Assembly: GCA_032622095.1 (NCBI GenBank)
Contig: CP136062.1
Coordinates: forward strand, 137,718,351-137,782,350
DNA from: Siphonodentalium dalli
Taxonomy: Eukaryota; Mollusca; Scaphopoda; Gadilida; Siphonodentaliidae
Direction of reading: 5' to 3'
DNA: 64,000 bases
The notes under the pieces were generated by a model, which was not told the origin of the DNA, did not search any database, and worked only from the letters and a program-made list of their open reading frames with translations. Each line of letters begins with the position of its first letter. Positions within the stretch are counted from its first letter, which is position 1. This document shows positions 23,694 through 33,570 of the stretch, in pieces. Made by a program: the position numbers and the translations under genes.

Positions 23694-24206
23694 ATTGCGT
23701 AATAATTATGTTGAGGTTCAGTGGGTACGTCCGATATATCCAGCTGAAGGCAGAATGGACAATTGCTTCCTCTGATGTACAGTTAGTTTGAATCAGTAAA
23801 CATATGCACATGATTGTGTCTGTGCAACTTGAAACAATACAATTAAAATCTGGTCGTTTTCGGCGGCGGCCGTAATGCGCATGTCAACGCCGCGCCGCCG
23901 GCGGCGGCGGCGGCGGCGGCGGAGGTTAAGGATTTAGTCACAAATATGGCTTGTTTCCATTCATCGGAAAACTATGGGGGTAAGGTGGTGAGCGCCACCG
24001 AAAAAAGCAAGTGAGCGAGGGAAAAAAGAGAAAAATAACATGACAAGTGGTACATAGTACAATTTATTATATTAACTATTCACTGTCACTTTCGTCCGAA
24101 TTGTCATCACTTTCGTCAGATGTGTCATTTGTTTCGTCCATGAACTTTTCTAGCAATGGTCTGTACTTTAATATATATATATATATATATATACACACAA
24201 TTGATA

Positions 24207-24593
24207 TTAATATGTTTGCCAATAATTTACACATCCATGAATCGATCTGAAAACATTATGGTTCATTGTCAACATTTTTGACGAGTAGTTGTCAATATTT
24301 AGACATTCCTGGAAGAAATTATCCCAACTGCCTTCCCGTTCGACCCATTGGTCAGTGTATAATGTCACGATAGTGTGTGCCCATTGCACAATTTCGCTGA
24401 CCAATGAGAAGTCGTTGTCTTTGTATGCTTTTAAACACATTTTTCCTGTGAACAGGAATGCAGCCATTATTCTCTCCCATGTGTAGGGGCCATCTTCCCG
24501 AAATATATTGTCCAACAAGTCACTAAATATATAGGGAAAATGATCCCTATCGTAATTGTCCAATTTCCCTGTCAGCTCATTTAACAGCCACAT
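24207..24593 (-). CDS. Bcl-2-like protein (left-arm copy), probably 5'-truncated
   Basis: The frame has 128 codons, identical in protein sequence to 24736-25122. A BH1-like segment (TWERIMAAFLFTGKM, residues 38-52) and a BH2-like segment (QWVEREGSWDNFFQ, residues 82-95) have the spacing of the Bcl-2 fold helices 4-5 and 7. Bcl-2 family proteins control mitochondrial outer-membrane permeability and Beclin-dependent autophagy. No C-terminal membrane anchor is visible. The Met shown lies inside the helix that should carry BH3, so the true start was probably further upstream. Here the palindrome centre cuts that sequence off, and a TGA stands 12 codons before the coding similarity ends. Confidence 0.6.
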   Translation of the reverse strand: MWLLNELTGKLDNYDRDHFPYIFSDLLDNIFREDGPYTWERIMAAFLFTGKMCLKAYKDNDFSLVSEIVQWAHTIVTLYTDQWVEREGSWDNFFQECLNIDNYSSKMLTMNHNVFRSIHGCVNYWQTY

Positions 24594-24627
24594 GTTATAA
24601 TTTTCCAGCTGTTGAAGTATTCTTCTT

Positions 24628-24701
24628 TCTGAGATCGGCTTTCATTACCCAGACACTAATAACTTTTATTTATCAGAGTTAGATGAAATACGTGACTGCA
24701 C
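24628..24701. other. 74-bp unique spacer of the palindrome
   Basis: This is the only non-mirrored sequence of the element. For the right-arm gene it provides a plausible acceptor (TTTTATTTATCAG, exon from 24677) and in-frame codons for ELDEIRDCT, which extend the Bcl-2-like frame. The left-arm gene lacks this extension. It is also the only space available for a divergent promoter. Confidence 0.6.
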
Positions 24702-24735
24702 AAGAAGAATACTTCAACAGCTGGAAAATTATAAC

Positions 24736-25251
24736 ATGTGGCTGTTAAATGAGCTGACAGGGAAATTGGACAATTACGATAGGGATCATTTTCCCTATAT
24801 ATTTAGTGACTTGTTGGACAATATATTTCGGGAAGATGGCCCCTACACATGGGAGAGAATAATGGCTGCATTCCTGTTCACAGGAAAAATGTGTTTAAAA
24901 GCATACAAAGACAACGACTTCTCATTGGTCAGCGAAATTGTGCAATGGGCACACACTATCGTGACATTATACACTGACCAATGGGTCGAACGGGAAGGCA
25001 GTTGGGATAATTTCTTCCAGGAATGTCTAAATATTGACAACTACTCGTCAAAAATGTTGACAATGAACCATAATGTTTTCAGATCGATTCATGGATGTGT
25101 AAATTATTGGCAAACATATTAATATCAATTGTGTGTATATATATATATATATATATTAAAGTACAGACCATTGCTAGAAAAGTTCATGGACGAAACAAAT
25201 GACACATCTGACGAAAGTGATGACAATTCGGACGAAAGTGACAGTGAATAG
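24736..25251 (+). CDS. Bcl-2-like protein (right-arm copy), with predicted 63-bp intron
   Basis: The first frame, 24736-25122, gives the same 128 residues as the left-arm copy, with BH1-like residues 38-52 and BH2-like residues 82-95. Splicing from GT at 25099 to AG at 25161 would remove a 63-bp TA-rich intron. It joins Cys121 in frame to 29 residues ending in an acidic tail (DETNDTSDESDDNSDESDSE) with stop at 25249-25251. The mirror exon exists in the left arm (minus strand, about 24078-24167). The frame also stays open upstream from 24677 (SELDEIRDCTRRILQQLEN), which would supply the missing BH3 helix. No Met lies in that extension, so an upstream exon seems lost. Origin from a host gene or a DNA virus cannot be told from this window. 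Confidence 0.62.
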
Positions 25252-25630
25252 TTAATATAATAAATTGTACTATGTACCACTTGTCATGTTATTTTTCTCT
25301 TTTTTCCCTCGCTCACTTGCTTTTTTCGGTGGCGCTCACCACCTTACCCCCATAGTTTTCCGATGAATGGAAACAAGCCATATTTGTGACTAAATCCTTA
25401 ACCGCCGCCGCCGCCGCCGCCGCCGGCGGCGCGGCGTTGACATGCGCATTACGGCCGCCGCCGAAAACGACCAGATTTTAATTGTATTGTTTCAAGTTGC
25501 ACAGACACAATCATGTGCATATGTTTACTGATTCAAACTAACTGTACATCAGAGGAAGCAATTGTCCATTCTGCCTTCAGCTGGATATATCGGACGTACC
25601 CACTGAACCTCAACATAATTATTACGCAAT

Positions 25631-25831
25631 TTGGAAAGAGAAGTAAGATATTTCGATAGATTCACGAGATGTCGATACAAATGCTTATATATATACTCTC
25701 ATATTGAATTCACTCATAATTGCATTGACATTTGGATAGGTAGGTTGTATTGTAGCCAATGTGATAAATTTGTATCCAGTACAAACAACACTAAGAGACG
25801 TTGTGAACGACAGCCTGAACTAGTTAACTAG
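25631..25831 (+). CDS. short Cys-containing frame of unknown function (right-arm copy)
   Basis: Mirror of 23493-23693 with an identical 66-residue product. The YCSQCDKF knuckle lies at residues 44-51. It is 80 bp upstream of the C2H2 frame on the same strand. Confidence 0.25.
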   Translation: MEREVRYFDRFTRCRYKCLYIYSHIEFTHNCIDIWIGRLYCSQCDKFVSSTNNTKRRCERQPELVN

Positions 25832-25912
25832 TCCACCACGTTACGCTTGTTTCTGTTCTATATAAATATAGGTGCATAGAAGAACGCTCGATTTCACTGA
25901 TTATATAGGAAA

Positions 25913-26107
25913 ATGAAGTATCAATGTGAAGAGTGCTTAAGTGTCTATGCTTGGCAAGATAGTTTGAAGCGTCATATCAAAGTTAAACACACGCCTTCAG
26001 AACAACAACAACAACAACAACAACAGTATCATCAGCCACAACAACAACAACAACACCAACAACACCAACAACACCAACAACAACAACAACAACAGTATCA
26101 TCACTGA
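25913..26107 (+). CDS. C2H2 zinc-finger mini-protein with Gln/His tail (right-arm copy)
   Basis: This encodes 64 residues with the same C2H2 finger as 23229-23411 (C5, C8, H21, H26) and four more residues in the Gln/His tail. The only arm-to-arm differences are repeat-number changes in the tail. It is transcribed away from the palindrome centre, downstream of the Bcl-2-like gene. Confidence 0.5.
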   Translation: MKYQCEECLSVYAWQDSLKRHIKVKHTPSEQQQQQQQQYHQPQQQQQHQQHQQHQQQQQQQYHH

Positions 26108-26324
26108 CTAAATCCTTAACCGCCGCCGCCAATTTCTTTGCATGCCATAGGATTATGTAGTTGCCGCCGCCGCCGGCGGCGCGGCGTTGACATGCGCATT
26201 ACAGCCGCCGCCGCCGCCGCCGCGGCCGGCTGGTCGACTCGCATAGATAAGAGAATGCATTGGCACAGGATAAAAAAAATCCCGACTTCCGACTGGATTT
26301 GATATAGCGGGTCACATTTATGAC

Positions 26325-26523
26325 TAAATCATGAATTTTGTTTAATTTTTGAAGTTTTTTGAAATTTGTGAAGTTTTTGAAGTTTTTGAAGTTTTTCGAA
26401 ATTTTTGAAATTTTGTAAGTTTTGTAAGTTTTTGAAATTTTTGAAATTTTTGAAATTTTTGAACTTTTTGAACTTTTTGAACTTTTTGAACTTTTTGACC
26501 TTTTTGAACTTTTTGGAAGTTTT
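26325..26523. repeat. minisatellite, right-arm mirror of 22748-22945
   Basis: Units of GAACTTTTT and GAAATTTTT. Unit count and a few bases differ from the left arm. Confidence 0.9.
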
Positions 26524-27323
26524 CAATGCGAGTGTCACTTTAACATTATCCCACAGTGTGCGCCATGTGTTACTTTAACATTCATCCATAGTGAGTGTCA
26601 CTTTAATAATCATCCCCCGTGAGAGACCAGTATCCCTTTAATATTCAAGACTGAAGCTACCCCACCGAGATCATCACGTGATATACATGTAGATAATATA
26701 CCATTCATATGGAGAAATCTGGATATAACCAGCGGGTCATGTCCGGACATGTCCAACCGATACAAATAGACCGACGCGTGGGCGGAGAATATAGGTCAAA
26801 CTCCAACGGGAGTACTGCGGAGAATGTAGGTCAAACTGTCTAGACTGTCACCAAACGGGCGGGGTATCATCAAAAATTTCAAAAACTTCAAAAATTTCAA
26901 TGCAAGTGTCACTTTAACATTATCCCACAGTGTGCGCCATGCGTTACTTTAACATTCATCCATAGTGAGTGTCACTTTAATAATCATCCCCAGTGAGAGC
27001 CTAGTGTCCCTTTAAAATTAAAGACTGAAGCTACCCCACCAAGATCATCACGTGATATACATGTAGATACTATACCATTCATATGGAAAAGTCTGGATAT
27101 AACCAGCGGGTCATGTCCGGACATGTCCAACCGGTACAAGTAGACCAACGCGTGGGCGGAGAATATAGGTCAAACTGTCTAGACGGGAGTACTGCGGAGA
27201 ATAGAGTTATCGTTCCTGAAATACAGCCAACTGGGGTGGGTATCATCAATTATATATTTATATCTGATAATGATATGCGGATCGGGTGAATTGACGATAA
27301 TGCCGCGCAGTTCTCTCTGTATA

Positions 27324-27765
27324 TGTGACCCGCCATATCAAATCCAGTCGTAAGTCGGGATTTTTTTAACACCCTGTGCCAATGCATTCTCTTATATATG
27401 CGAGTCGACCATATGTCGCCTCGCATATATAAGAGAATGCATTGGCATAACAATTTTTTATCATTTTTTTTAAATAAATGATTCTTACATTTTTTATGAC
27501 ATAAAATAAAAAACATCCATTACCCTGCACACATATATAGAAGCATGTCGTCTGCTCATGTTTGTCTGGGGCTCTGTATGGGTAAAATTATAAAATTGTT
27601 AAAGAATACAAGAACAAATTATTAAAATTGTAAAAAATTGTTAGGCCAATGAATTCTCTTATATATGCGAGGCGACCTATGGTCGACTCGCATATATAAG
27701 AGAATGCATTGGCACAGGGTAAAAAAAATCCCGACTAACGACTGGATTTGATATGGCGGGTCACA
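27324..27765. mobile_element. MITE with TGTGACCCGCC ends and shared hairpin core
   Basis: The ends are inverted repeats of about 45 bp starting TGTGACCCGCCATATCAA and ending as the complement at 27765. TATA adjoins both ends. Inside are two copies of the CCAATGCATTCTCTTATATA hairpin, at about 27378-27447 and 27643-27719. A relative lies at 42761-43116. A fragment of the end occurs in each arm of the 22022-27248 element. Confidence 0.8.
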
Positions 27766-28118
27766 TATAGTACATATCGCCCCAGTGCATGCATTCGTTG
27801 TATATGGACCTGTATATATATATATATATAGCCACACCACCTGCCTTTTAGAAGTGATTGTATGTGTTATTTATAAAGCACTCCCAATTTAGCCCGCTTA
27901 TTGCATCCGGTATTCCCCACCACTTGCTCGCGTGTATTTTTGATATTGCGCGTGGAAGTCTTCTTCGTAGTATGGAAAACTTCGCCAACATTAACTAATT
28001 TTGATGATGATTTCACACCCCGATCCCTACTTTAGCTGTATATGACATGGACATGTAAAAAATCTGAACTGTCAACCCAGTCCTCTCGGACAGCCGATCT
28101 GTAAAAGTTAGGCAAAAT

Positions 28119-29526
28119 CATCGATGTAGTTGTTATGGACTTCTCCGAGGCATTTGATAAAGTGGACCATAGCAGATTTCTTCTTAAAATGAGACGATTT
28201 GGCATAAACACATCTGTTACAAATTGGATTGCCGACTTCCTATCACATCGGAGTCAATAAGTTCAAGCTAATGGACAAGAGTCAAAATTCAGGTGTCCCC
28301 CATGGCTCTATCCTTGACCCTTGTCTCTTAAATTCTTGATCTATATAAATGACCTCCCCACAAACCTCAGCTGACAGGCCCGCCTGTTCGCAGATGATAC
28401 TGATGTGTATTGTGACTGTAATATCCTACAAAATGACCTGCACAAACTTAAAAACTGGGAGAAAGAATGGCTTGTGTCATTCAACCCTAGAAAATGCGAA
28501 GTCATACGATTCGCTCGTAAAGAAAACCCCATTATCCATGGCTACACACTCCATAAACAGCTACTCAAATCAACAGAAGCTACAAAATATATCTCGGTAT
28601 AACCATCTCAAATGACCTATCATGGAAAACCCACATCACTACCATCACAAATAAAGCCAATGCTAGTATGCTACCCTCCGATTCGTAACGTGAGAACAAA
28701 ATACTACAAAAGACATTGCCTACAAAACATACGTTAGACCACAACTGGAATACTTTAGCTCAATATGGGACCCCTGGTAGCAGTACCTCTCAGCGACGCG
28801 CTGCACGCTACACTCTAAATAGATACAACTATAGTAGCGACGACAGAGACAGCCTAACTGATCTGCTCCACACACTAAATTGACAGGCGATTATTCGAGA
28901 CAGTACAATCATTCATCATATCCACAGACCGATTTCAGTAATCATTATTCCATTGACTCCGCCCACTGCCACTGCCATAGCCACAACTACAACCTACACG
29001 TTTTTTATTGGGAGCCGGTTCCCCTATGTATACATAGCCGATCACATGGGACACCGTCTCCCACACAAATAACAACAAAACTTTCATCAAATTTCATTCC
29101 TGCAAAACCATCGACTTGAATTCATCAGCAGCTGAACGCCAGGGGAAAGGAGCTTCACTGCACCCACAACATCATCCATATATTCTGTTTGTAAATTATT
29201 CCATGTATTTGTGGGTCACAATAAATATGTTCAAACAAACACTAAATTGGCAAATCCTTCAACAAAGAAGAATAAATCTTCTCCTCTCTGGTCATGCTAT
29301 AAAAAATCCGCCACCAAGATGTAGACATCTCCCTACCATGTGCACCTACTAGTGGCCACACGTTCCTCCGTACTGTTAAAGCTGACAGCAACTACATCGA
29401 ATCATTCTTTCTCCCAAACTCCCCCGTGACATATTCTTCAACTGCCACAACACAGACAGTTTCAAATCCGAACTCACAAAACATATGTTCCCACCTGTAA
29501 ACAAACAGACAGCTTCTAAATAGTAC
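28119..29526 (+). pseudogene. broken LINE reverse transcriptase (jockey/CR1-like)
   Basis: Conserved RT blocks are readable across frameshifts and stops. VVVMDFSEAFDKVDH (28125-28170) is followed by FGINTSVTNWIADFLSHRSQ and LFADDTDVYCD, which is the catalytic [FY]ADD box at 28383-28415. KLKNWEKEWLVSFNPRKCEV comes next, then a C-terminal part with YVRPQLEYFSSIWDPW. The end (YIESFFLPNSP, then a shifted DSFKSELTKHM near 29460-29490) is typical of LINE C-termini. Many stops show it is dead. The endonuclease half is missing. Confidence 0.8.
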
Positions 29527-31129
29527 AAGAAAACCATAATCAGAAATGGTAACGCCCTCAAGATCATATTATTAGCCATAAATATAAATTATAATATAAA
29601 ATATATTGGTTACATGAATTCACCGCCTCAGAATTCCGTTAAACAACTAATCCTTCGAATTATTGCAAACAACTACGGCTTATTACTGCATGTTTCTCAT
29701 TCACCACACCAGGAAGCTTCTAAGTGTGGATAAAACATCGGAGGTTTTGTGTTCCCGTCAAGAGTGCATGCATGGTCCAGCCATTGTTCATACATAAACA
29801 TCGAAAGCAATTAACGCGGTCATAATTGTAACATACTGCAACTATAAGACATCCAGCGGATACACACCTCACGAAAACCCGAAATGTGTTGTCCTGCGAG
29901 AAATCCCATCGCTATAGCTCAATTTGACACGGCCAGATTATACTTCCTACAATATCCATAAACAAGATCATATATTATATACCCATGATTTCAGTTATAG
30001 AATATAAAATATATTGGTTTCGCGAATGACAAACTCAGAATTCCGTTAAAATAACAATAACAACCAGCACCTAATTAACGAACCGGCGGCCGACTCGGCC
30101 GTCTCCGACCACAATCATCAGTGGGCTGCAGAACGAAGAATATCTATAAAAGTTGAAATATAAGACTTACAAATTATCTTTTTAATTTCTTTTATTGGTA
30201 ATTGACATAGCTTGTCACAAACCAAAAATCAACATTATTGACATAATAATGTAAAGGACAATAAAAGAAATTGAAATTCCCAACTACACCTTTTACCCGT
30301 GACCGGCCTCCTGATCGTGCAGTTCGACTTTTAAATAAATAAACCGGAAAACCCAATTGGCTATTTATAAAAGTCCCATCGGCGCATCGGCCCACATGTT
30401 TTTAATATTTGGCCACCAGTATACACCCGATGGGCGTTAATGAAGCTCCAACAAACCAAAACAATATTCTTTTAAGTTTTTTAATTTCATGCGCCTCCAC
30501 ATAACCCTCAGAACATTAAGGGCGATGGAGTATCAAGTAGATGTATAGTTGCAAGTAGTTTTATGTAGTTCAGAAAAAAGGTTTCTTGTTACTAGGAATG
30601 CAGCTTACAGACATCTTCGGCGATATGTACGAAGCTTCTGTATTATTCGCATGCGTGTATCCACCCAATATACTCAAACAATGCACAATCGAATTTGTGC
30701 TTGTGCTTGTAGATTGTGCAATCGTGCGGGTAGCCACAGCCTCCCAGTGCAGGCCGTGGCGTGATTGTTTGTTTTGATCATCATATATAATATGGGATAT
30801 TATGTTAGATTGAAATTGAGATGAACGGTTTATATTTCCGAGTCGATGTTGCTGTTGGGTCACATGCCATGAATGTTGGTCAAATGCTGAAATATACGCT
30901 CGTTTCATTTTGGATTTTGCACATTCATTTTCGCTTTTGGTATTTTGATTTCTGGTAGAGTTACATAGACATTGTATATATACAGTCATTGAAATCGTCC
31001 CTGCATTCCAATCGCATAATTATTTAGTATGTACATGCACGACGTTCATGCATATATACGGCGATTATTGTGATCGAGTGAGTGCGTGTGTGTGTGGGTG
31101 CGTGTGTAGTTATTTTAACTTCAAGCTGC
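29527..31129. other. intergenic with LINE 3' relics
   Basis: The block around 29540-29650 ('gcaaatataaaatatattggtt'-like) recurs at 29995-30060 and at 44975-45080. It is therefore a dispersed repeat, perhaps the LINE 3' region. No coding exon is supported between here and the CARD gene. Confidence 0.45.
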
Positions 31130-31251
31130 GAGGAACTGTGATTTTTGTGAGAGTGGAAACAACTGGTCACCTCTGGGCCATCTTAAAATTAAAAACTTCA
31201 TTCCAGAGTGAAGTATATGGCTTATATACTACATATATACGTACTTACAGT
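31130..31251 (+). promoter_or_regulatory. conserved 5' flank/5'UTR of CARD gene copy 1
   Basis: 'gaggaactgtgat', 'gtcacctc', 'gccatctt', 'cattc.ag.gtgaagtata' and 'cagtATGTCCG' are shared in order with 53904-54013, upstream of copy 2. The homology shows the duplication included the start region. Which part is promoter and which is UTR cannot be told. Confidence 0.6.
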
Positions 31252-31390
31252 ATGTCCGGGTGCAGGATACAAGACCGCGAGGATCACAAGAACATGCTGC
31301 TTCAATACAACGTCTTCCAAGTGGACACAGATAAAATCATAGATATGGTCGACCCACATCACATCACATCATATTGTGTTGATCTTTCGA
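31252..31390 (+). CDS. CARD gene copy 1, exon 1 (start of RLR/MAVS-type CARD)
   Basis: ATG at 31252 opens 46 codons plus one base and ends at a consensus donor (TCGA|GTAAGT, phase 1). The peptide includes KIIDMVDPHHITSYCVDL, which has the pattern of the first two helices of RIG-I-like receptor CARDs (FQDYI..TLDP..ILSYM in RIG-I). The paralogous exon at 54014-54155 has the same length class, phase and start context, which fixes the start. Joined to exons 2-4 it encodes a 201-residue protein made almost only of CARD-like sequence. CARDs of this type nucleate MAVS/RIG-I signalling filaments in the cytosol. Family assignment rests on motif pattern only. Confidence 0.65.
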
Positions 31391-31470
31391 GTAAGTGCAT
31401 AATACATCAACCATATGCTACTGATTTATATGCACTTTCTAGGGCAGGAAATGACATATATATATTTATA
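31391..31470. other. intron 1 start, shared with copy 2
   Basis: 'gatttatatgcactttctagggcagg' and 'aaatgacatatatat' match 54571-54616 in intron 1 of copy 2. The LINE fragment begins where the match ends. Confidence 0.5.
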
Positions 31471-32235
31471 CGTACGACAACACTGTCAGCAAAGTATACG
31501 TCGTGCTGCACGATACTGCATATAGAGATAACGGTATATGGACCAATCACACATTATCTAGTCTCGACAGATTTAAGAAGTCGGTCAAGTGTAGGCTGGA
31601 AGACCAATTTATTCAAGAATGGAGAGGTACAATGTGTAATTCAAATAAGTATGCCTTTTACAGAATTATAAAACACGACTTCACCAAAGAGAAATTCCTC
31701 TCTTTCGTGAAAAACGACACCGTCCAAATACTTCTGAAATTTCGTACCCGCAACCACCACTTACCAATCGAATCTGGTTCATGGATTAACTCAGATTATT
31801 CCGATAGACTATGTACTCTATGCCGTACAAATATAGGGGACGAATTCCACGTAATATTGCAATGCCCGTGTTTAAAAGACCTGCGAGGCAAATACATACA
31901 CAAATATTATTATTGTCGACCAAATACCATCAAATTAAGTGAACTTTTTAACTGTAAACGACATAAAACCTTGAAACCCCTATCTCTTTTCATTAGACGG
32001 GTCCTGATTTTATTCAAAAACTCCTGAGGCATACTATATACGTAATACATTAAAATCCGACATTTGCACAACCATGGGCTGTTCTCAATCAACGGTATTA
32101 TTATAATATGTGTAATTTTCAACGCGCACCACTTTTGTAATTTTCACAGAAATTATATGCACTGTATTCCACCGAGCTCTATTGTGTCATATTTGACGAT
32201 TTGAGTGAATAAATAAATTGAATTGAATTGGTAGG
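31470..32235 (+). pseudogene. 5'-truncated LINE: C-terminal RT region with zinc-binding motif
   Basis: An open frame from about 31471 to 32027 encodes the end of a LINE polyprotein. KFRTRNHHLPIESG is followed by LCTLCRTNIGDEFHVILQCP, the C-x2-C ... H-x4-C zinc-binding motif that typically closes LINE ORF2 proteins. A 3' tail of AATTG units lies at 32212-32230. The frame is undamaged and copy 2 lacks the insert at the same place. Insertion is therefore recent and later than the gene duplication. Confidence 0.8.
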
Positions 32236-32869
32236 ACGCTTTCATGTATATTATGTTTATATTGTGCTAAAATGCTTCATTATTTCTCGAGAAAGTCCGG
32301 TATGGTTATCTTTTATAGTAACCTAACTATTTAATATAATACATAAATTGTTACATGATCTGGACATGCATGATATGAAACAACATTCACACACGAAAGA
32401 AAACAAGGTGACTAAATAAAGCGAGTAAGCAATTATTGTTCAACGTTTATAAATGATCTCATATGTCCATGTGTATGGAAACGAGGCTTACTAGCAGGGT
32501 TGCCCGGCGTTGCCCAGGTTAAAGTGATGTGGATCCCTGAAAATTTGATTGGAATAGAGAATACTCTTGCTCAAAATGTTATTCTCATAAATTATATACA
32601 CAAGATGAATGGGCATCAGAATATAGTATACGTCATTCCCATACACTCCCATATGTAAAATATCCCGGCGACAATCAAGGGAATGTTAACCCTTCCTGAA
32701 TTCCTATACGCCGGTGACTCGGCCACTTACATTGTTATCGAGAAATACAAGCAACAAGTAACTAAGGCGTTGTTAGGACTTGTCAAATCAGAATCGAGGA
32801 AAGAGAAAAATAGAGGTATAATTTTATAACTTTGGTAAAAATCGACGACACAATTTTGTTCATGCACTT

Positions 32870-33370
32870 TTGGTGCCCCTCTCGTCGCCGACTTGAATAT
32901 GGCCACTTTGGTTACTTTAAACCACACTATTAGACTCATCATACCATACGTATGTCAGTCTGGTGGATATCGGTGACTAAACATATTATTATCAAATTTA
33001 GCCTCCACCCACCCCCACTCCAACCTCTGACCCAAACGGCACCAATTTGGCGTTTTTAAACCAGACGAATTGGATTCCTTGTATAATGGAGTGTCCTATA
33101 TCAAAGTTGGTGGAAATCCGCGCTGATAATATTGTTATCAATTTTGGTGCCCCTCCCCTGACTCAAACGGCGCCACGTTTGTCGTCGTTGAGCCATACCT
33201 TTAGACTACTCATATCTTGAAGATGATTATGTATACGTTTAGTGGAAATCGTTGACAAAAGCATTTCACCGATGTCGTTGCCTCTCCAACTTTTTCTGTC
33301 ACTGGCACCAACAGCGTCACCTAAGCAAATTTAACTGAAAATAGAACACAGACAGACATTCGCATTATAT
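32870..33370 (-). repeat. reverse-oriented relative of the 960-2295 array
   Basis: On the minus strand it reads 'gcgaatgtctgtctgtg', then repeated 'gccaaattggtgccgtttgg', 'ggtgaaatc' and 'caccaaaattgataa' words in about three units. Confidence 0.65.
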
Positions 33371-33570
33371 TTATAGAAATGTAGATATTAGCGTTCATTA
33401 AATTATCAATAATTATATATATGTATATGCATTGTCTAAATCTGACGTTGTGACATTAAAGATCTGATTTGTCAATTATTGTCCGCTTACTCGGTCAAAA
33501 GAAAATGAAAACTACTAGCAAACACCATCATTCTTGTCACACGTGAATCGCGCAAATCCACAAAACATCC

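Larger units (their letters stand above)
22022..27248. mobile_element. 5.2 kb palindromic element carrying Bcl-2-like and zinc-finger genes
   Basis: The left arm, 22022-24627, is repeated inversely as 24702-27248 around a 74-bp spacer. The outer ends are TGATGATACCC and GGGTATCATCA, and ATTATA occurs directly outside on both sides (22016-22021 and 27249-27254). That is a 6-bp target-site duplication. The arms are almost identical and differ mainly in microsatellite lengths and a few bases. Going inward each arm has a tandemly duplicated block of about 360 bp, a TTCAAAAAG minisatellite, the shared hairpin sequence with a CGG run, a C2H2 mini-gene, a second short frame, and the Bcl-2-like gene nearest the centre. 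No transposase, integrase or polymerase is present. The assignment to a known superfamily is open. Polintons make 6-bp duplications, but their ends are usually AG..CT, not TG..CA. Confidence 0.8.

Noticed and set aside
30570-30989. 139-codon minus-strand frame
   Set aside because: Low-complexity Ser/Thr/His composition, no domain, and no conservation near copy 2 of the CARD gene.
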